DNA of 64,000 nt from Lentzea alba (GTDB lineage: Bacteria > Actinomycetota > Actinomycetes > Mycobacteriales > Pseudonocardiaceae): assembly GCF_011067745.1 (NCBI RefSeq), contig NZ_JAAMPJ010000002.1, positions 434,001 to 498,000 on the forward strand, written 5' to 3'. This document shows, in pieces, positions 1 through 7,295 of this stretch. The position numbers and the translations under genes are program-made. Each line of letters starts with the position of its first letter. Positions within the stretch are counted from its first letter, which is position 1. The notes under the pieces were generated by a model, which was not told where the DNA came from, did not search any database, and was given only the letters and a program-made list of their open reading frames with translations.

Positions 1-116
1 GTGCCGTCCGGGGCGGTGGTGACGGGCTTGAGGCCGAGCATGTCCGCGTAGAAGCGTCCGGCGCGGTCGGCGTCTTCGACGGGCAGCATCGTGGTGGTCT
101 TGGTGGCGGTGAGCAT
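1..116 (-). CDS. VOC/glyoxalase-family protein, N-terminal fragment
   Basis: Only the first 38 codons are in the window; the rest lies beyond the left edge. The visible residues include DADRAGRFYADMLGLKP, which matches the first beta-alpha unit of vicinal oxygen chelate (glyoxalase/bleomycin-resistance) proteins. The ATG is preceded by a strong ribosome binding site (AGAAGGAGG on the minus strand, near 122-130). The substrate cannot be inferred from so little sequence. Confidence 0.7.
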   Translation of the reverse strand, partial: MLTATKTTTMLPVEDADRAGRFYADMLGLKPVTTAPDG

Positions 117-223
117 GCGCGCCTCCTTCTGGCGGAATCCACCGATGTTGCGCGCGTCACACTCCGTCCACAAGGGTCTTTCCGCCCCGTCGCCCGCCGT
201 AGTTCCCCGGACACGGCTGGAGT

Positions 224-1285
224 TCAGTCGGCGAGCCCGGCGCCGACGATCGCCTTGACGTGGTCGAGATCGGAGCCCCGCCCGGTCGGGTTCAGCGAGT
301 AGACCACGCGGTGGCGCAGGTCCCTCGTGGCGAAGAAACCGTTGTCCCAGCCGGGACGCGAGCCGGTCTTGCCCCACGCGTACTCCCCGCTCGGCAGCCG
401 GTAGCGCATCAGCCCGCCGACGCTGTAGCACGCCTCGGTGCCGAAGCAGTACCTCGTGTTGGTCGCCGCTCCGGGCACGTTCGGCACGTCGAACAGCAGC
501 TTCTGCTCGGCGGGGAGCAGCAGGCGCCCCTGGAACAACGCGACGAGGAAGCGGTCCAGGTCGGCGGCCGTGGAGATCATGCCGCCCTCCGCCCACGGGT
601 ACGGGCTCTGCTCGGTCACCTCGTCCCCGTTGACGTACACCCGCGCGTGAGGCGAGCGGATCGTCGGGTCGTCGGCGGCGGGCAGGCTGGTGTGCCGCAG
701 TCGCAGCGGCTGGATGATCCGCCGCTCCAGCTCGCAGGCGAAGGAGTGGCCGGTGACCTTCTCGACGACCAGGCCGAGAACGAGCGAGTTGAGCCCGTTG
801 TACTGCTGCTCGGAACCGGGCACGGGTGGCACACCGGTGGCCGCGGCGAACGAGGCGGCCAGGGCGTCCCGAGGCGACACTGACTTGAGCCACCACCCGG
901 CACCGTCCAGCGGGCTCGGGGTCGCGGCCGGCTTGGGCAGGCCGCTGGTGTGGTTCAGGAGGTGACGCACGGTCACGCCGTCGTACTGGCGGGGCACCAG
1001 GTCCGGGACGTAGCGCCGGGCCGGCGCGTCGAGGTCGACACGGTGTTCGCCGACGAGCTGGAGCACCACGGTGTTGGTGAACACCTTCGTGACGCTGCCG
1101 ATCCGGAAGTGCGCGTCGGCGGTGACCGGACCGGCCGCGTCTCCTGCGCCGTCCCGTCTGACGAGGGCGCCCGCGACGACGTCGTCGGGCAACCCCTCCA
1201 GGAGGCTGGTGGCGGCCGTCGCGGGCAACGCCGTGCCGATCGCGAGGGCGGTGGCCAGTACTGCGGAGGTGACGCGTTTGCGCAT
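224..1285 (-). CDS. Secreted serine hydrolase, beta-lactamase / D,D-carboxypeptidase family
   Basis: A 353-residue exported protein of the class C beta-lactamase / D-Ala-D-Ala carboxypeptidase fold, expected to act on peptidoglycan peptides or a related ester/amide outside the membrane. The start gives a clean signal peptide (MRKRVTSAVLATALAIG, cleavage near ALPATAA) with GGAG upstream; an open frame continues farther upstream but lacks secretory character. The nucleophile motif SxxK is seen as SVTK, and the third motif KTG as WGKTGSRPG. The middle motif, normally Y-x-N, reads Y-N-G (QYNGLN), which is atypical. It stands alone, 109 bases downstream of the metallophosphoesterase gene. Substrate unknown; it could be an esterase rather than a peptidase. 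Confidence 0.85.
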   Translation of the reverse strand: MRKRVTSAVLATALAIGTALPATAATSLLEGLPDDVVAGALVRRDGAGDAAGPVTADAHFRIGSVTKVFTNTVVLQLVGEHRVDLDAPARRYVPDLVPRQYDGVTVRHLLNHTSGLPKPAATPSPLDGAGWWLKSVSPRDALAASFAAATGVPPVPGSEQQYNGLNSLVLGLVVEKVTGHSFACELERRIIQPLRLRHTSLPAADDPTIRSPHARVYVNGDEVTEQSPYPWAEGGMISTAADLDRFLVALFQGRLLLPAEQKLLFDVPNVPGAATNTRYCFGTEACYSVGGLMRYRLPSGEYAWGKTGSRPGWDNGFFATRDLRHRVVYSLNPTGRGSDLDHVKAIVGAGLAD

Positions 1286-1394
1286 GGTGGGCCGCTCCGG
1301 GGAAAGGATCTTGGTGATGGGGTCGACTCTGCTGTGCCGAGTCGGCGGCGCCCATCGGTGATCACCCCGGTCGTACCCTGATCCGCCCCTGTGG

Positions 1395-2201
1395 TCAGGC
1401 TCCGGTGTACGGCAAGGGCACGACCAGGCACGGCCCACCGCTGTAGAGGCCCGCGTCGATCGCCAGCACCTTGTCGTCGGCGTACACGAGCGGCCCGTCG
1501 ATCTGGTCCGGCGGCACCCCGAGCTGGTCGGCGATGACGCTGTGCCCGTGCACGATCGTGCTGCCGCCGAGCGTCGCGAGCAACTCGTCCGCGATCTCGG
1601 GCCCCTGCGGACCCCGGAACGCGTACCGGGTCGTCATCTTGCGCCAGCACTCCCACCAGTCGACGAGGTCGTCGCCCTTGAGCACCTGGCGAACGGCCTC
1701 GTTGACCTCCTCGATCGAGGCCCCCCATTCGAGGTAGGCCACCGTGTCGGAGTGCATCAGCAGGTGGTCGTCGCGCAGCTTCAGCACCGGTCGGCTGGTG
1801 AGCCACTCGACGTGTTCCTCGGTCAGCCGGTCCTGGTCGCTGCGCAGCCCACCGTTGAGCAGCCAGCTGCGCGCGAACGACCGCGGGCCCAGGCTGTCCG
1901 GCACCTGGTCGTCGCCGAACCGGTGCATGCCGAGCAGCAGCACCTCGTGGTTGCCGATCAACGAGTTGACCGACCCACCCGCCTCGGCCGCCTCCTCGCA
2001 CAGGCGCATGACCAGGTCGATCACGCCCACGCCGTCCGGGCCGCGGTCCACGAAGTCGCCGAGGAACCACAGCTCGGCCTCGCCGCCTGTCCAGTGCCCT
2101 TCCTCGTCGCACAGTTCGGCGACGTGCAGGGCCCTGGTCAGTTCGGCGAGGTGCCCGTGCACGTCGCCGACGACGTACGTCGAGCGTCGATCCGTGTCCA
2201 C
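1395..2201 (-). CDS. Metallophosphoesterase (PPP-like calcineurin fold)
   Basis: A 268-residue dinuclear-metal phosphoesterase. The signature motifs appear in order: GDVHGH near the N-terminus, GDFVDRG around residue 48 and GNHE around residue 83, followed by histidine motifs (HSD; VHGHS) that complete the metal site. This is the layout of PPP-type Ser/Thr phosphatases and bacterial diadenosine tetraphosphatase-like enzymes; the substrate cannot be read from sequence. The GTG start lies 7 bases after a -10-like TATCGT with no Shine-Dalgarno sequence, so the mRNA may be leaderless. No signal peptide, so it should be cytoplasmic. Confidence 0.85.
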   Translation of the reverse strand: MDTDRRSTYVVGDVHGHLAELTRALHVAELCDEEGHWTGGEAELWFLGDFVDRGPDGVGVIDLVMRLCEEAAEAGGSVNSLIGNHEVLLLGMHRFGDDQVPDSLGPRSFARSWLLNGGLRSDQDRLTEEHVEWLTSRPVLKLRDDHLLMHSDTVAYLEWGASIEEVNEAVRQVLKGDDLVDWWECWRKMTTRYAFRGPQGPEIADELLATLGGSTIVHGHSVIADQLGVPPDQIDGPLVYADDKVLAIDAGLYSGGPCLVVPLPYTGA

Positions 2202-2208
2202 GTCCGCG

Positions 2209-2214
2209 ACGATA
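2209..2214 (-). promoter_or_regulatory. -10-like hexamer (TATCGT) for a leaderless transcript
   Basis: On the minus strand TATCGT is followed by 7 bases and the GTG start of the metallophosphoesterase, with no ribosome binding site between them. This spacing is what a leaderless actinobacterial promoter would show. No clear -35 box was identified. Confidence 0.4.
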
Positions 2215-2233
2215 GGTGATGGACGCTCGCGCG

Positions 2234-3025
2234 TCAGTGGTCAGTCCAGTCGCCGAACGGGTCCTGAGAGTGACCGACGAGCTCGGCGATCGACTTGAGC
2301 ACGCGCGTCGGACGGTACGGGTACATCTCGGCGTGCTCCGAGGTGAAGATCCCGGAGAGCACGAGGATGGTCGACAGACCGGCTTCCAGGCCCGAGCGCA
2401 CGTCCGTGTCCATCCGGTCGCCGATCATTAGCGCGTTCTCGGAGTGCGAGCCCAGCGCGCGCAGCGCCGACCTCATCATCAACGGGTTCGGCTTGCCGAC
2501 GTAATAAGGCTCACGGCCGGTGGCGCGCTCGATCAACGCCGCCACGGCGCCGGTCGCGGGCAGGGAGCCCTCACGCGAGGGGCCCGTCGCGTCCGGGTTG
2601 GTCGCGATGAACTTCGCGCCCTCCTCGACCAGGCGAATGGCCTTGGTGATCGCGGTGAAGCTGTAGGTGCGGGTCTCGCCGAGCACCACGTAGTCCGGGT
2701 CGCGGTCGGTCAGCACGTAGCCGATCTCGTGCAGCGCGGTGGTGAGGCCGGCCTCGCCGATCACGAACGCCGAGCCGTTCGGGCGCTGCGAGTCCAGGAA
2801 CCTGGCCGTGGCCAGCGCCGACGTCCAGATCGACTGCTCCGGGATGTCCAGGCCGGTGCGCTGCAGCCGCGCGCGGAGGTCCCGTGGCGTGTAGATGGAG
2901 TTGTTGGTGAGCACGAGGAACGGGGTCTCGGAAGCACGCAGCTCCGCGACGAACTCGTCCGCTCCGGGGATCAGGTGCTCCTCGTGCACGAGGACGCCGT
3001 CCATGTCCATCAAGTAGTGCCACAT
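2234..3025 (-). CDS. HAD-IIA family phosphatase (NagD-like)
   Basis: A 263-residue haloacid dehalogenase superfamily phosphatase of the NagD / 4-nitrophenylphosphatase subfamily (IIA, large C2 cap). Motif I is DMDGVL near residue 7 (nucleophile and acid/base Asp), motif II is LTNNS near residue 40, motif III Lys lies in GKPNPLMM near residue 178, and motif IV is IGDRMDTDV near residue 198. The gene starts 3 bases after the marR stop codon on the same strand, so the two are probably cotranscribed. A second candidate start signal (GATACT, 6 bases before the ATG) could give independent leaderless expression. Physiological substrate unknown, probably a sugar or nucleoside phosphate. Confidence 0.88.
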   Translation of the reverse strand: MWHYLMDMDGVLVHEEHLIPGADEFVAELRASETPFLVLTNNSIYTPRDLRARLQRTGLDIPEQSIWTSALATARFLDSQRPNGSAFVIGEAGLTTALHEIGYVLTDRDPDYVVLGETRTYSFTAITKAIRLVEEGAKFIATNPDATGPSREGSLPATGAVAALIERATGREPYYVGKPNPLMMRSALRALGSHSENALMIGDRMDTDVRSGLEAGLSTILVLSGIFTSEHAEMYPYRPTRVLKSIAELVGHSQDPFGDWTDH

Positions 3026-3028
3026 GGC

Positions 3029-3484
3029 CTAAGTATCGATCACGCGCTTGCGGAACGTCTCGATCTGGACCTGGAGATAACGCTCGATAACCTGGAGTTC
3101 GCCCTCGTCGAAGTGGCTGAGCACCTCGATCAGGCTCTGCCGGGCCACCTCGAAGAGCTGACCGAACTTCTCGACGTCGCCGACCGTGACCTCGACCAAC
3201 ACCTTGCGGCGGTCGTGCGGATCCCGGACACGACGGACGAAACCGGCACGTTCGAGGCGGTCGATCACGCCGGTGACGGCGCCGGTGGAGAGACCGGACA
3301 GCTCGGCGATCCGGCCGGCGGTGACCGGTCCATCGGCTCTCATGATGAGATCGATGCACTTCTCGTCGGTCGCGGACACGCCCATCTGCTCGGCGATCTT
3401 CGTGTGGAACATGATGGTCATCGCGCTGATCTCGCGCATGTACCAGGTGAACCTCTCCAGCGCTTCAGGTTCCATGTCGAACAT
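3029..3484 (-). CDS. MarR-family transcriptional regulator
   Basis: About 151 residues with the MarR winged-helix layout: an N-terminal helix for dimerisation (ERFTWYMREI), a helix-turn-helix (TAGRIAELSGLSTGAVTGVI) around residues 55-75, and the wing with the hallmark basic sequence RRVRDPHDRRKVLVEV. MarR proteins are usually dimeric repressors of their own promoter and of a divergent gene, released by small ligands. A perfect 15-bp palindrome touches the chosen ATG; a second in-frame ATG lies three codons later. The open frame extends farther upstream across this palindrome, but those residues do not look like MarR sequence. It is divergent from moaA and followed by the HAD phosphatase. Confidence 0.88.
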   Translation of the reverse strand: MFDMEPEALERFTWYMREISAMTIMFHTKIAEQMGVSATDEKCIDLIMRADGPVTAGRIAELSGLSTGAVTGVIDRLERAGFVRRVRDPHDRRKVLVEVTVGDVEKFGQLFEVARQSLIEVLSHFDEGELQVIERYLQVQIETFRKRVIDT

Positions 3485-3498
3485 CTTAGCCGCTAAGA
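3484..3498. promoter_or_regulatory. Candidate MarR operator (15-bp perfect palindrome)
   Basis: TCTTAGC-C-GCTAAGA is a 7-1-7 perfect inverted repeat lying exactly at the start of the marR gene. Size, symmetry and position match an autoregulatory MarR operator; bound protein would block initiation of marR and the downstream HAD gene. Confidence 0.55.
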
Positions 3499-3569
3499 CA
3501 ATTCCTTGTGACGGTGCTCCAAACGGGCGGAACGTGAGAAACCTCGTTTGTGGAGTCACCTACAAGGGG

Positions 3570-3589
3570 TTGTTCATTAAGCTGAACAA
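3570..3589. promoter_or_regulatory. Candidate operator in front of moaA (7-6-7 inverted repeat)
   Basis: TTGTTCA-TTAAGC-TGAACAA is a perfect inverted repeat whose right arm abuts the moaA ribosome binding site. It differs in sequence from the palindrome at the marR start, so a different regulator, or an RNA hairpin that hides the RBS, is possible. Confidence 0.45.
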
Positions 3590-3599
3590 GGTGACAGCA

Positions 3600-4649
3600 G
3601 TGGACCTGGGACTACCCGTCGTGCGCGGCACGCCTGACGCGTCCGCACGACCGAACTCGCCGCTGCTCGTCGACCGGTTCGGCCGGGTGGCGAAGGACCT
3701 GCGGGTGTCGCTGACCGACCGGTGCAACCTGCGCTGCACGTACTGCATGCCGGCCGAGGGCCTCGACTGGCTGCGCAAGGACGAGCTGCTCACCGACGCC
3801 GAGCTGATCCGGCTCATGCGGATCGCGGTGGTCGACCTGGGCGTCACGGACATCCGGTTCACCGGCGGCGAGCCGTTGCTGCGCCGCGGCCTGGAACAGG
3901 TCATCGCCGCGACGGCCGAGCTGGAGCCGCGTCCGCGCATGTCGATGACGTCGAACGGCATCGGGCTGTCCCGCCGGGCGAAGTCGCTCAAGGACGCCGG
4001 CCTGAACCGGATCAACGTCTCGCTCGACACCCTCGACCCCGACCGGTTCGCGACGCTGACCAGGCGCGATCGCATCACGGACGTGCTGGACGGCCTGGAC
4101 GCCGCTCGCGAGGCCGGGCTGGAGCCGGTGAAGGTCAACTCCGTGCTGATGCGCGGCGTGAACGACGACGAGGCCGTGCCGCTGCTGCGGTTCTGCGTCG
4201 AGAACGGCTACCAGCTGCGATTCATCGAACAGATGCCGCTGGACGCGCAGCACGGCTGGACGCGCACGAACATGGTCACGGCCGACGAGATCCTCGAGAT
4301 GCTCTCGACCGCGTACACCCTCACGCCCGAGGAAACCCCTCGCGGCGGCGCGCCGGCCGAGCGCTGGCTGGTCGACGGCGGCCCCTCGGTCGTCGGTGTG
4401 ATCGCGTCGGTGACCAGGCCGTTCTGCGCCGCCTGCGACCGCACCCGGCTCACCTCCGACGGCCAGATCCGCAACTGCCTGTTCAGCCAGGGCGAGACCG
4501 ACCTGCGGGCACTGCTGCGCGACGGCAGCCCTGACGAGGCGATCGCCGACGCCTGGCGTGCCACCATGTGGGCCAAGGCGGCCGGTCACGGCATCAACGA
4601 CGCGGGCTTCCACCAGCCCGACCGCCCCATGAGCGCCATCGGAGGATGA
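3600..4649 (+). CDS. moaA: GTP 3',8-cyclase MoaA
   Basis: A 349-residue radical SAM enzyme catalysing the first step of molybdenum cofactor synthesis, conversion of GTP to 3',8-cyclo-GTP with MoaC completing cPMP. The N-terminal [4Fe-4S] cluster motif CNLRCTYC lies near residue 38, the SAM-binding GGEPLL near residue 90, and the second cluster ligands near the C-terminus in FCAACDRTR and RNCLF. The tail ends in MSAIGG, with the double glycine needed for activity. The GTG is chosen because AAGGTGA sits 6 bases upstream; another GTG three codons earlier is possible. moaD follows directly; moaC, mog and moaE are across the rpf gene, as in mycobacterial moaA2/moaC2 clusters. Confidence 0.95.
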   Translation: MDLGLPVVRGTPDASARPNSPLLVDRFGRVAKDLRVSLTDRCNLRCTYCMPAEGLDWLRKDELLTDAELIRLMRIAVVDLGVTDIRFTGGEPLLRRGLEQVIAATAELEPRPRMSMTSNGIGLSRRAKSLKDAGLNRINVSLDTLDPDRFATLTRRDRITDVLDGLDAAREAGLEPVKVNSVLMRGVNDDEAVPLLRFCVENGYQLRFIEQMPLDAQHGWTRTNMVTADEILEMLSTAYTLTPEETPRGGAPAERWLVDGGPSVVGVIASVTRPFCAACDRTRLTSDGQIRNCLFSQGETDLRALLRDGSPDEAIADAWRATMWAKAAGHGINDAGFHQPDRPMSAIGG

Positions 4650-4653
4650 AGCT

Positions 4654-4926
4654 GTGACACCCCTGTCCGGGACCGCCGTCAAGGTCCGCTACTTCGCGGG
4701 TGCGCGCGCCGCGGCCGGGGTGGCCGACGAGGACCTGCTGCTCGACGCCTCCGAACCCACCGTGGCGCTCGTGGTGAGCACCATCGGCGAACGGCACGGC
4801 GCCCAGCTCGGCAAGGTCCTCGCCGCGTCCAGCTTCCTGTTGGACGGCGTCGCGGTGCGGGACACCTCGACGCGCGTGCCCGCCGGCTCTCAGCTGGACG
4901 TGCTGCCGCCGTTCGCGGGCGGCTGA
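4654..4926 (+). CDS. moaD: Molybdopterin synthase sulfur carrier MoaD
   Basis: A 90-residue beta-grasp protein ending in LPPFAGG. The C-terminal Gly-Gly is the site that is adenylated and thiocarboxylated so that MoaD can donate sulfur to cPMP within molybdopterin synthase. The GTG start is 4 bases after the moaA stop, with GGAGG inside the moaA tail as ribosome binding site, so translation is likely coupled. The last 37 bases overlap the 3' end of the convergent STAND gene. Its partner MoaE is encoded at 13867-14292. Confidence 0.93.
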   Translation: MTPLSGTAVKVRYFAGARAAAGVADEDLLLDASEPTVALVVSTIGERHGAQLGKVLAASSFLLDGVAVRDTSTRVPAGSQLDVLPPFAGG

Positions 4927-7295
4927 GCGGCCAGAGCGGCCAGGAACGCCTCCGCGCGGGCCACCACCGCGCTCTGTTCCCGGGCCTTCGCCAGTTCCAG
5001 CGCCTCCCGGGCCACGGCCGCATCGCCGGTCACCTCGGCTAGCACCAGCACTGCCGGGGCCTCCAGCAACAGGTCACCGTTGTCTCGCACGTCCCGCACC
5101 AGCTCTTCGGCGATTCCCGGATCGTGCCTGGCGAGTTTCAGCTGCGCCCTGCGCCGCGCCACCGGGTAGCCGATCCGGTCCGCCAGCTCGACCGCCACCC
5201 GCAGGTCCTCCAGCACGACCAGCGCGTCGGCCTCGACCGAGAGCTCACCGAACTTCCGTGCCATTTCGAGGCTCCGCAGCGCCAACGTCCTGGCCTGCTC
5301 GGAGTCACCCGTTTCCTCGGCCACCACCGCCAGGTTGAAGAGCACGTTCGCCTCGCCTTCCGACGCCCCGCCCTCCTGGTAGCCGGCCCGCGCGGCCTCC
5401 AGGCAGCGCCGTGCCTCGTCGAACTCCCCGAGCTCGCGGTGAGCGATGCCGATGCCCTCGACGGCGGTGGCCAGGTTGATCGTGGAACCGGTCGCCTCCG
5501 CGATCTGCCTGGCCTCCTCGAAGTGCGCGATCGCCGTGCGGAGCTCGGCGCGGGCACCGTGGATCGTGCCCAGGTTGAACAACATGGCCGCGAGAACGCC
5601 GGGCTCGTCGGGGCCCAGGCGCCACAGTCGTACCGCTTCTCCCAGGTCTGCCAGCGCACCGGTGAGATCACCGGTGTCCCGCTTCACCACCCCCCTGTTG
5701 TTGAGCACCGAGGCCCTCGAACGATCCGACTTGGTCAGCTCGACCGCCTCGCCGAACGACGCCAGCGCCTCGTCGAACTCTCCCAGCATCCACCGGAGGT
5801 GGCCGAGTCCGTTGTGCATCGCCGCCTGACAGACGGCATCGCCCGCCGCGCGTGCGGACGCGAGCCCCGTCTCCAGCAACATCTTCAGCTCCGGGCGGTA
5901 GCCGCCGTAGTAGAGGTAGCCGCGCAACGAGTCGGCGAGATGGCTCGCGAACGGGTGCGGCGCGACCTGCACCGCCGCCACGAGCACCGCGCGTTTCGCA
6001 TCGAGCCACGCTCGTGCGTCGTCGGCAGTGGCGAACGCGAGTCCCTCGACGTCCAGCGGTAGCGGGTCCAGCCGTTTGACCGCGGGGGTGGCGAGTTCGG
6101 CGGCGGTGCGCGCGGTGGCCAGGTAGAAGGACAACAGCCGGCGCAACGCGGCGGGTCCGTCGGCACCGACCTGCTCCGAGGCGAAGAGGCGGATCAGGTC
6201 GTGGAGCTGGAACCGCTCTCCTGCCTGCTGCACGAGCCCTGCGCGCACCAGCACACCCACCTGCCGCGCACTGTCCTCAGTGGACAGATGACCGAGCACG
6301 GCCGCGTCCGTCACGTCGAAGTCCGTGCCGGGGTACACACCGAGCAGCCGGAACAACCGGCGCGCGTCGTCCGGCAACGACTGGTAGGACAGCTCGAAAG
6401 CCGCCCGCACCGCCGCGTCACCCTCGATCTCCAGCGCGTCCAGCCGGTGGTCGCCGCGCAACTCGGTCAGGTAGTCGGACAGATGCCGGTCGGTGAGATG
6501 CGCGTCCGCGATGCGCAACGCCAGCGGCAGATGTGCGCACAACCTGATCAGTTCGGCGCGCTGTTCGGTTGTCCCCTCGATCTCCCACCGGTCGAGCAAC
6601 GCGCGAGCGTCCTCATCGGCCAGCACCTCCAGCCTGGTCTGGCCGGGGAGATCGTTGCGGCTGGTCACGACGGCCATGCAGCCTTCGACGTCCGGCACGA
6701 GCGGGCTCAGCTCCGTGGCGTTGTCGAGCACCACCAGCACCCGGCGGCCGCGCAGCTTCGACCGGTAGAGCTCCACCTGCTCGTCGAGGTCGAGCGGAAC
6801 CTTCGCGGGCGGCACCCCGAGCGAGCGCAGGAAACGGCCGAGCGCCTGGTCGACGGTGACCGCCGGGCCCGTCGCGAAACCCCGCAGGTTGACGTGCAGC
6901 TGACCGTCGGGGAACCGGTCGCGGATCCGGTGCGCGAGCCTGATCGCGAGCGCGGTCTTGCCGACACCGGGCGGACCGGTGATCGCGAGCACCGGAGCGT
7001 CCGAAGAGGACAGTGCCGCGAGCTCGTCCTCTCGTCCGACGAAGTCCGGCAGGTCCGCGGGCAGCTGCGCCGGGCCCGGTGCGCGCACGACGAGCCGGTA
7101 ACCGGAGGCGTCGGTGACGATCTCGTCGTCGACGGACCGCCGCAGCCTCTTCACGAGACTTCTCAAGGCGGGCAACGGTTTCGCCGGTGGCTCGGCTCCC
7201 CAGACCGCCTGGACGAGATCTCCGAACAACACCGGCTCTCCGGCACGGGCGGCCAGGGCCCGGTGCAGCGCCGCCAACCTCGATTCGCCGTTCAC
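4890..7295 (-). CDS. wHTH-STAND (NB-ARC) ATPase with TPR repeats, paralogue 1
   Basis: An 801-residue signal-transduction NTPase. A shortened OmpR/SARP-type winged helix covers residues 1-70 and joins directly, through PADLPDFVGRE, to an NB-ARC domain: Walker A GPPGVGKT at 107-114, Walker B RVLVVLD near 186-191, a TSR sensor motif near 210 and the LPLAL helix near 265. The C-terminal 400 residues are tetratricopeptide-like repeats. AfsR/SARP regulators usually carry a BTAD domain between these parts; it is missing here. The GTG start overlaps the stop of paralogue 2 by 4 bp (GTGA), so the two should be coupled. By analogy it would oligomerise on ligand sensing and control genes or act as a sensor; the target is unknown. 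Confidence 0.88.
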   Translation of the reverse strand: MNGESRLAALHRALAARAGEPVLFGDLVQAVWGAEPPAKPLPALRSLVKRLRRSVDDEIVTDASGYRLVVRAPGPAQLPADLPDFVGREDELAALSSSDAPVLAITGPPGVGKTALAIRLAHRIRDRFPDGQLHVNLRGFATGPAVTVDQALGRFLRSLGVPPAKVPLDLDEQVELYRSKLRGRRVLVVLDNATELSPLVPDVEGCMAVVTSRNDLPGQTRLEVLADEDARALLDRWEIEGTTEQRAELIRLCAHLPLALRIADAHLTDRHLSDYLTELRGDHRLDALEIEGDAAVRAAFELSYQSLPDDARRLFRLLGVYPGTDFDVTDAAVLGHLSTEDSARQVGVLVRAGLVQQAGERFQLHDLIRLFASEQVGADGPAALRRLLSFYLATARTAAELATPAVKRLDPLPLDVEGLAFATADDARAWLDAKRAVLVAAVQVAPHPFASHLADSLRGYLYYGGYRPELKMLLETGLASARAAGDAVCQAAMHNGLGHLRWMLGEFDEALASFGEAVELTKSDRSRASVLNNRGVVKRDTGDLTGALADLGEAVRLWRLGPDEPGVLAAMLFNLGTIHGARAELRTAIAHFEEARQIAEATGSTINLATAVEGIGIAHRELGEFDEARRCLEAARAGYQEGGASEGEANVLFNLAVVAEETGDSEQARTLALRSLEMARKFGELSVEADALVVLEDLRVAVELADRIGYPVARRRAQLKLARHDPGIAEELVRDVRDNGDLLLEAPAVLVLAEVTGDAAVAREALELAKAREQSAVVARAEAFLAALAAQPPANGGSTSS

